This document shows positions 57,249 to 64,000 of a stretch of DNA of 64,000 bases, in pieces. The stretch lies in assembly GCF_013368755.1 (NCBI RefSeq), contig NC_049565.1:1116001-1180000 (forward strand), given 5' to 3'. The notes under the pieces were generated by a model. That model had not been told where the DNA came from, did no database searches, and saw only the letters and a list, made by a program, of their open reading frames with translations. Positions within the stretch are counted from its first letter, which is position 1. Every line of letters starts with the position of its first letter. The DNA comes from Talaromyces rugulosus (taxonomy: Eukaryota > Ascomycota > Eurotiomycetes > Eurotiales > Trichocomaceae). Both the position numbers and the translations under genes were made by a program.

Positions 57249-59381
57249 TTGAAAGTGAGATGTAGGGTATAAGAAAAGATACAGCAGAGCGTAGAAAATG
57301 GGTGTTTAGATGTACAGAGAGTTATCAATACTGGGTACAGACTACGTAGGCGCGCACCCTGGCGGGTCTCCGCGCCTTTTATACAAGGCAAAGTATGCAG
57401 TTGATTCTTAACGGACTGGCGGGGACTAAGCAAACGGCCCGCATGGGAATTTAGGCTACTGCGCTACGTTGAGGCTAAAACGAAGTAATTGGGCATGCGC
57501 CTTTCTTACCAATCCACCGGCATGGGTCGTCTTTGGCTCGATCATGGCTCCTCCCTGTCTGCAGTGCAGTCTGCAGTCTGCAGCAGCCGGCGCCAATCCG
57601 GAACCGGCGGCTTGTACATTTTTCTGTTTGTTTGTCTGTGTGTTGAATTTTCCTTGTGAAAAATTTTCTTTTTTTCACACCCCTGTCGATTTCCTGTTTT
57701 CTGCTAATGCCCCGCCCTGCTGAGAACTGCTCCCACCTCCGGCTCCCACGAGATCTTCAGCTCCGAGCGCCGGCGGAGGAAGTAAGGTAATCAAAAAATA
57801 ATGGGGGCGTGTTTGTCCAACCTCACCGTGCGTCTCGGCCGCGCAAGTTGGGGTCATGTCTTCGGAGGCAGCCTTCCGACGAAGGAGACTTCCTAGCACT
57901 TCGGATTTTGACCGTTTGTGCTAGACTTGTTCGCTCTTGGCATGATTTTGCGTCTATACGAAGAGTATGACAAGATCTCCCGCGATGATTATAAATAGTC
58001 ATGTCATTGCCAGACCAATCACGTGACCTGAGGTCTGATCGGGCCAGATTGGACATAACAGCCAAGTTGACAGTATATTTTTGTGCGTAAATCAAACGGG
58101 TGCTGTGTGCTAGTACTTGTACCTGGAGGGAAATAATGATGTAAACATTAATGCCGTGTTAGAGCTAGGTGATAATTAGTTGGAACTTAGCGCTCTGTGC
58201 TGTGACGGCGGAAGACAGATTGCTTAGCCACACGAGCGGGTTTCTCCATGTGGCTGGTAACCCTGCAATGTCCACCCAATAGCCGTTGCGTGCTGGTGTT
58301 TTTTCATGCAGTCCCCTTTCTGGCCCAATTTTGAGGTCACACTGATTGACTGACATGTACTCGCCCGGCGCCTATTTCCCGGTTGGGCTGGGTTGGCAGA
58401 ATCAGCGGAAGCCCACTGTGGAACATCCTTATACCCGATCCGGAATATTGTGGCGTATGCTCTGCACGTAAAACCAGCACGCACAATAATAATCAAACAT
58501 GTCAAGCTGCCAATGAGGGCAGCTAGGCGCTTTGTTTGTTTCAAGGGTGAGAATTGGTTAGGGAAAAAAAAAGGGTACGTACTAGTAGCAGGAGAAACTA
58601 TTATAAATCGAGGCGGACGCGCTCTCCTCTGTTTTGAACCTTGCTGTATAAAATAAGGCACTGTCTGCAATATTTACCCCCCGAGCAAGCAGCACGGAGG
58701 GTGTCCATCCCCGCCATGGCCATGGGCGACACGGCCCAGAATGTGTTTGTGACGTAGAGCCTTGCCGCACTGGCCGTCCTCGCGGTGTCTGTGGCCGTAT
58801 CCCATCACAGCACAAGGCGCGTGTGCATGTGTTGTGTCCCCGAAGTGTCTCTGGGCGAGCGTGTGGGTTGTCCGGATGGGGGTTGGCGGGCGTGATGTGA
58901 TGCGATGGGGGGGGTGGAGGGAAGAATGTGAAACCACGAAGCGGCGTCCAGGCGACCAGAGGCGGCGCGAGGAGGTCGAGGATCGAGGCCGGTCTGCAGG
59001 TCGCATGGCGTTTCGGCGAAGTTGAAGTTTGGGAGAGTCGCGATGTTTGCCTGAGCGCTGAGGCCGCCCGGGATGGAGTCATGTGACGCGGGCGCCGGTC
59101 ATGTGACAGCGACACACCGCGCCCGGACTGTGAAGGACCGCTAGGCCGAAAGCGGCTAACGGCCCCGGCAGCGCTTCCCCGGGCTTTCTGCAGCGCCGTC
59201 GAACGTCGCCGATTCCTGCGACAGCGTTTTTGCGCAGTCGAGACGAAAATGCCTGCGAATGACGAGCCTTCATCCCTGGGGCTTTGCGGCTGAATATCAA
59301 TTCCAACCGATCCCATCTGTTTGATCTGTCTTGCATCGCTTCCCTGCTGCACCACGCCCCCACACTCGCTCCCCCTTCGAC
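57249..59381. promoter_or_regulatory. Long intergenic region upstream of divergent bZIP and regulator-like genes
   Basis: About 2.1 kb, with GC-rich and GC-poor blocks. It must hold the promoter or long leader of the bZIP gene on the left and of the gene at 59382 on the right. Open frames (such as 58582-59451 minus) have no family resemblance and biased composition. A run of CTGCAG sites lies near 57557-57592. Confidence 0.5.
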
Positions 59382-61030
59382 ATGGTCCAAGGCCCCGCCA
59401 GAGGAGGAGGCAGCAAACCACCACCGCGACGGCGAATTCCGGCCCCTGCATCGCAGCCTCAGGTCATCTCATGGCGCTTTTCGAGTGCCCCGGCGAAGCC
59501 GTCGAGAGTATGTCGATGTCCTGGTCTCTCCCTTGCTTTCCTTCCAATGGACTAACCGAACCACCCCCCAAAAAAGATAACTGAGCCGATCACGCCGCCC
59601 GAACATAATGCTGCCAAAGACGATGAAAAGGCGAAGAAGAAGCAGCCAGAACCCCGCGTCGAACTAAAAGATTTGCAGAAAAGTTTCGCTCTGACGCGGA
59701 AAACGCCAGTTGAACCACCCGTTGAACAGAAGCCCGAAATCACACAAGTCAAGTCTGTGTTGGATCCATTCTGTGTTTTACCAACGGCTCTTAATAGAGA
59801 GGATGAGCAATTATTACAATTCTGTTAGCATACCCCGCAACACTCGATGTGCCTGTGTCACTGGACTAAGACAAGTCAACCATAAAAACAGATCTTACTG
59901 TCGTTTCGCGAGACGTTTACGGCACTCGTTCAGATGCAGTCTTCAACCCCGTCCGAGATATCAGCTTTGCGCTATCGCTTCGATCGCCTATGACGCTTCA
60001 ATGGATGCTGATTGCCGCCGCCGGTTTCGTCGCCGGTCGTCGTGGAGAAGGGCCGCCTTTGGCCATCTTTCGTCGCAAGTCGGTCGCTTATCAGACGTTA
60101 CGGCAAAAGCTCGGCACCAGCCCGACCGGTCCTATTTCGGACGAGTTGATCGATGTCCTTATTATGGCCACCATGACTGAATCCCGCATATCGCAACGTG
60201 ACGCCTCGAATATACACCTCAGAGGATACGAGCGAGCCGTCCAGACAAGAGGCGGCTTTAAGAAGATGATTCTTGCCTCCACAACGCCCTTACTATTTAC
60301 AAGCCATTTAATGCCTTTTCTTATTTGTGAACCCCCGGCCGGCGACATTGTGCTAGGGCCATCAGATGCCCGCCACGCGTTCCATATCCTAGAGATAATC
60401 GCCAAGGGAGAGAACACCATCGACCCGTCAGAGCTACATTTCATGCCTCCGGACCCAAACAGTCCGACATCAAACGCCAAATATGAACCTTCCCTAAAAC
60501 TACACCTGAGCGAATCGCTCCGCCTACTCCTCGCCTCCAGTCTCCTCTCCCGCCATTTACGTCCCGATTTCTCTACACACAGTCGTTATGCCCTGCAAAC
60601 TGCACAGTATCTCTCACTATTTATTATCCTCACCACCCTCTGGCGCCTCCACGGTGAACTTTCCCAATCAAAACTCTTCCTGAACCGTCTAAATTTATCA
60701 CTGATCCGAAGCGGCGACCAAGACAGCCAGGGCCAAGACTTACTCACTATGGAAGGGCTCATGTGGATCACCATCAAAGCCGCCTTTGACGCCCTCCAGG
60801 GGAATGCCGACAATCAAGCCGGCCTCATTGTTGATTCAATGTCGGCGCTTAAGCTTTTCGGAGCCGCCAACGAAGCGGTCAGACGAATGCTTGTCGAATA
60901 TATGTATGAAATGTTATCAGAAGGCATCGATCGCTCGGTCCTGATTAGGAATTCCCAGCTGGCCGGGACCATGTCCTTGCGCATTCAGGATTACGGCAAT
61001 TTTAGCCGTGATATCGACGAAATCACTTGA
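59382..61030 (+). CDS. Fungal transcription-factor-domain protein (Fungal_trans_2 type) without visible zinc cluster
   Basis: Three exons (59382-59507, 59577-59823, 59892-61030) give 503 residues. The N-terminus MVQGPARGGGSKPPPRRRIP is basic and Pro-rich; a Lys-rich patch (KDDEKAKKKQPEPR) follows. From about residue 105 the pattern matches the regulatory domain found C-terminal to many Zn2Cys6 clusters: DPFCVLPTALNREDEQLLQF, YLTVVSRDVYGTRSDAVFNP, VRDISFALSLRSPMTLQWML. The Zn2Cys6 motif itself is absent, and the coding start seems well placed. Such proteins exist as stand-alone regulators or as remnants of a larger factor; target genes unknown. Confidence 0.72.
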
Positions 61031-61734
61031 AACTTGTATGACTCGACGAAATATAAAATAATATATAAAGAACAATAAAAATTTCAAACGACAACCATTG
61101 TTCCAAAAACATGTATATAATTAACATTTGAAACAATTGAGCACGAGATTGAAGTACAATACAGACGATTTATGTACCAGTTTGACATGTATCGCACACA
61201 GTACAGCGGAAATTGACCCGGGATATTACAGCATCTAGCCAAGTCGGTCTAAGACTCTGAACCCGCATGGTGGCGTGCATATGTGTAACATTGAGCGCCT
61301 AGAATAATTTAGTATCCATGGTCATCGGCCTATCAGGGTAGGAACGTGCTACTGATAAGTCAACTCGGTATTAAGACAACAAAAACACCGATCACATCAG
61401 TTGGCGTATGCATGGCATAACTTGCACGAGGGAATTTGCCCTAGATGCAATTTAGCATGATACCCCTCATTAGATTCTTGGTCATATATCCCAGTACCCC
61501 GGCATTTATAATTTGGCTGCATACTCTACTTACTGATCCGAGTTGGCCGCATGCCCCTTAAATTAAGACTTGTTAAAAATCAATTGATGATCACTGGACT
61601 GTTATGAATCGAATAAAATCCAATAAACCCTAGAGACACACAAGTATAAAACAGATAATAGAAAGACTCCTATAGCTAAACCCAAATAGACGCTTGACAG
61701 CTTGGTATCCTAACATCATGACCCAGCAACTGGG
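61031..61734. other. Spacer between convergent genes
   Basis: The 704-base AT-rich spacer holds two 3' ends. No gene is seen. It includes one ATCAATTGAT copy. Confidence 0.55.
61579..61588. repeat. ATCAATTGAT palindrome, copy 8
   Basis: Exact copy in the convergent spacer, about 150 bases past the stop of the minus-strand gene. Confidence 0.75.
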
Positions 61735-62111
61735 CTAGTATCGGACCTTTTCAACCCCATTATCTTGCCCTTTGGATGATCCCTGATAGCCATGATTATA
61801 GCCTCCATTCATGTATCCATTCTGGTTGTTGTTGTTGTTATTGGTATAACCTTGGTCCCCTCCTTGCTGATAGGGCTGCTGCTGAGTGTATTGCGGAGGC
61901 GGCCCTTGCTGGTACATGGGCGCGGTCATGTTGTTATTGTTGTTGTTACGCATTTCTTCTTCTTTCTTGTCATGCTTCCTAATGAGTAACAACGATTAGC
62001 ATGTATTTCATCTGCAAGAGGGCCACGGTAAGTGAGTAGTACTTACTTCATGATAGTCTTCACAGCGTAGATACCGCCACCAACGAGAAGAGAAGTTTTG
62101 AGGAGACCCAT
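61735..62111 (-). CDS. Small Asn/Gln/Gly/Tyr-rich protein with N-terminal hydrophobic helix
   Basis: Two exons: MGLLKTSLLVGGGIYAVKTI plus MK, then KHDKKEEEMRNNNNNNM and a low-complexity tail ending GVEKVRY; about 100 residues. The first 20 residues form a hydrophobic, Gly-containing helix, suggesting a membrane anchor or a mitochondrial/ER signal. The tail has two runs of six Asn, Gln-rich and Pro-Gln repeats (QQGPPPQYTQQQPYQQGG) and Tyr-Gly repeats, the make-up of prion-like domains. The intron is GT-AG and its donor falls inside the codon for the last Lys of exon 1. I know of no function; similar short proteins recur in Aspergillus annotations, which suggests conservation. Confidence 0.72.
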
Positions 62112-62689
62112 TGTTGCGTTTTTGGAATTTGTATTGATGTTTCTGACAAAAGGTTGGTCAATTTGATATGCGTTTGAATGATATCAATTGATAATAGTAT
62201 TGGAGATAGGTAGTATTGAACACTGAGAGAACTTGTTGATTGAAAAACAATATGAGGAACAAGAACGAACCGGGGAATTCATCTCTCTTAAATAACCCCA
62301 TCTTCAAAGTAAAAAAAACCCCCTCATGATGCCATGGGTATTTTTGGTGATCTGTGGCTGATTGGCGCTCACTCGTACACTATACCCAAATCGGGAAAGA
62401 GTCGCTCCAACAGGCAACCGCGTTTGAGCGCTGCGCCACTAGTAGTAATTATTAAGTCGTTGGCGATTAGGGCTATGTATGATTTAAGGTTACAGGCTGC
62501 ATCATTCCAGACCAGACCATGTCGCACGAGGCTGTACTGCTTTGTTTACTTAAAAATAGCGACGAATCACTGATCGCCAAACGTCTATTTACACCAGTTA
62601 CCATCATGGAGATATGGGAATGATACTTTTTTTTTAATAGCATTTTCAACTAGCAAAATATGGTTCAGAGTAATTTAAATCCATGTATC
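62112..62689. promoter_or_regulatory. Spacer upstream of the small Asn-rich gene
   Basis: The 578-base spacer is between two minus-strand genes, so it holds the TRM4 3' end and the promoter of the small gene. No gene is seen. Confidence 0.5.
62183..62192. repeat. ATCAATTGAT palindrome, copy 9
   Basis: Exact copy 72 bases upstream of the start codon of the small Asn-rich gene. Confidence 0.75.
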
Positions 62690-64000
62690 CTATACAGTCG
62701 TATTGAACCGATCTTCTTCGTCGCCGTCGCGCTGATACGTCTCTCGCGACGACATGAGATCTGCTTGCTCTTGTCCACGCAGGATATTCTCGGCCTTGAT
62801 CAGATCTTCCTCAGTCTTGGCGATCGGAGGCGGAATATCCTTCTCAATCTGAGCGTAGGTCATTTCCGAATCGGCAATTTCGGCCTTGGCCTCAGCCTCC
62901 GACTTGTCCTTTGACTCTGTCTGTGAGTCCGATGCTAGATCTGTGGTTGGGGTATCTTCGGATCTGAACTTCGGCGGATGTATCACCGGGGTTTCGTCGT
63001 TGAAGAGACGGAGAAGCATGGCGCGTCGGTCCTCTTTTGGAAGCATCAGGTTGACAGAGTACATAGACCGCCATAGAGGCAGAACCATTCGCTCCCTGCG
63101 AGTTTTTTTGTTAGTTAGTTCCGAATGGGCAAAACAACGAAACGGGCTCTTACTGTAATCCATCTTCAGATTCACTTGGTTCCACCCTCATGATGCAACA
63201 TCCCAATTGTATATCCTTGGTCTGGTGGCCGATCTCACCTAATTGCTGGTACGTATGCTGGTCCAGTTTTGGGAAGAGCTCGACGAGCAATTTTCGTAGT
63301 GTTTGTTTCTTAGTCAAGGTCACCGTACGTTCCGGGCCGAGCCACGACTCAATGATGGGCAGGCCATCGGTCTGAATACGCCACTGGCACTGGTTGGGAC
63401 GTTGCGCGTCCTGTTTCACAAACATCTTTACACCACCGTGCACAAACTTCATGCCACGACCTTCATTTTCGGTCAGGATATCTCGCGCCAGCACGCTAGT
63501 GTAGTAGATCGTTTTGGTCATAGATCCCTCTGCGTTCCGCACCATAAATCGATCCCGTGGAAATTGATCGGAGATATTGTAAAACTTAAAAATCTCTGTA
63601 ATCTCATCTTCGGTGCCAGTGACATATTTGAAGGGCTCCTCAAACGGCTGCCCGGGCTTTCGCTTCACAGGTGGCTTCGCTTGTGCCGGGGCCTCTGCCT
63701 TGGGGAAATCCGTATTGTCTTCTTGACCCTCGACAGCGGATGGAGGTGGGTGGTGGACAGGGCGGTCGCCAATAATAACTTCAGTCCCATTCTCCAGCTT
63801 AGTGCGCTTCGTAGGCACTTGGTCCTCAAGGTGGCCGCTAGATCGCTTGCTGGGTGATGCTGGGGCGTCTAAGGTTGCGGTATATGACGGCTGATGAGAA
63901 GACTCTGCTACAGTGGCATCCTTTCCATCAGTCCCCGTGCTATGCGGTACGATGTCATCGAGACTCTCGATTTTGTCCAACGGCCCACCGTTATTATCCT
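62690..64000 (-). CDS. NCL1: tRNA (cytosine-C5) methyltransferase TRM4/NCL1, C-terminal part
   Basis: It is the multisite tRNA m5C methyltransferase (NSUN2 orthologue). The gene enters from the right edge; the 5' part, with the catalytic cysteines, is outside the window. Visible is the C-terminal domain: PFEEPFKYVTGTEDEITEIF, DQFPRDRFMVRNAEGSMTKT, the strongly conserved LARDILTENEGRGMKFVHGG, VKMFVKQDAQRPNQCQWRIQ and GLPIIESWLGPERTVTL. One intron at about 63096-63152 splits SESEDGLQ from ERMVLPLWRSMYSVNLMLPK. The tail is acidic and ends EEDRFNTTV. The first visible codons (NNGGPLDKIESLDD) are mid-protein. Confidence 0.9.

Noticed and set aside
58582..59451. Open frame of 289 codons on the minus strand
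   Set aside because: Composition is skewed (Arg/Pro/Ser/His), no domain or family resemblance, and it overlaps the leader and first exon of the plus-strand gene at 59382; it is an expected by-product of GC-rich DNA.
1..64000. tRNA genes, CRISPR arrays, intact transposons
   Set aside because: I found no cloverleaf with a B-box (GGTTCGANNCC), no spaced repeats and no transposase or reverse-transcriptase sequence by eye.

Overview
The window looks like a piece of nuclear chromosome from a filamentous ascomycete, most likely a member of the Eurotiales (Aspergillus or Penicillium type). The signs are many short GT-AG introns of about 45-70 bases, fungal-only families (FlbE-like protein, Zn2Cys6 and bZIP regulators, fungal amidase, GH16 and GH78 enzymes) and compact spacing of housekeeping genes. 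Most genes had to be assembled by hand from several exons. CDS coordinates run from start codon to stop codon and include introns.

Layout. (1) 1-12.6 kb is conserved housekeeping: the 3' end of a thioredoxin-fold gene, glutamine-dependent NAD synthetase (QNS1), ESCRT-III factor IST1, FlbE-like developmental protein, AP-2 sigma, diphthine synthase DPH5, SAGA subunit SPT3, a BLI-3-like flavin-binding protein and a membrane-anchored F-box protein. (2) 13.5-45.7 kb is an accessory metabolic region: MATE-like and MFS transporters, an amidase-family gene with one exon junction that does not join in frame, a peroxisomal (C-terminal AKL) acyl-CoA ligase, an alpha/beta hydrolase, a 2.4-kb AT-rich stretch with decayed coding fragments, a PRISE-type reductase, a cyclase-family hydrolase, a secreted carboxylesterase, a secreted GH16 glucanase, a secreted GH78 alpha-L-rhamnosidase, an MFS sugar transporter, an MmgE/PrpD protein and a Zn2Cys6 regulator. 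(3) 46-64 kb is again mostly housekeeping and regulatory: SNU23, a two-BIR BIR1 (survivin) protein, TAM41, HIS5, a Yap-like bZIP isolated by about 2 kb of non-coding DNA on each side, a fungal transcription-factor-domain protein, a small Asn/Gln-rich protein, and the C-terminal part of tRNA methyltransferase TRM4/NCL1.

How parts may work together. GH78, MFS transporter, MmgE/PrpD and Zn2Cys6 regulator lie in one same-strand run and could form a small sugar or acid utilisation cluster. The regulator promoter has a perfect CGG-N8-CCG palindrome flanked by two TTCCCCGC boxes, and the same box recurs upstream of three other accessory genes. A second unexplained signal is the 10-base palindrome ATCAATTGAT, found at least nine times, always between genes. 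HIS5 has two textbook TGAGTCA (CpcA/Gcn4) sites. I saw no tRNA or rRNA gene, no intact transposon and no CRISPR array. Function assignments rest on motif and family recognition by eye; no database search was run.
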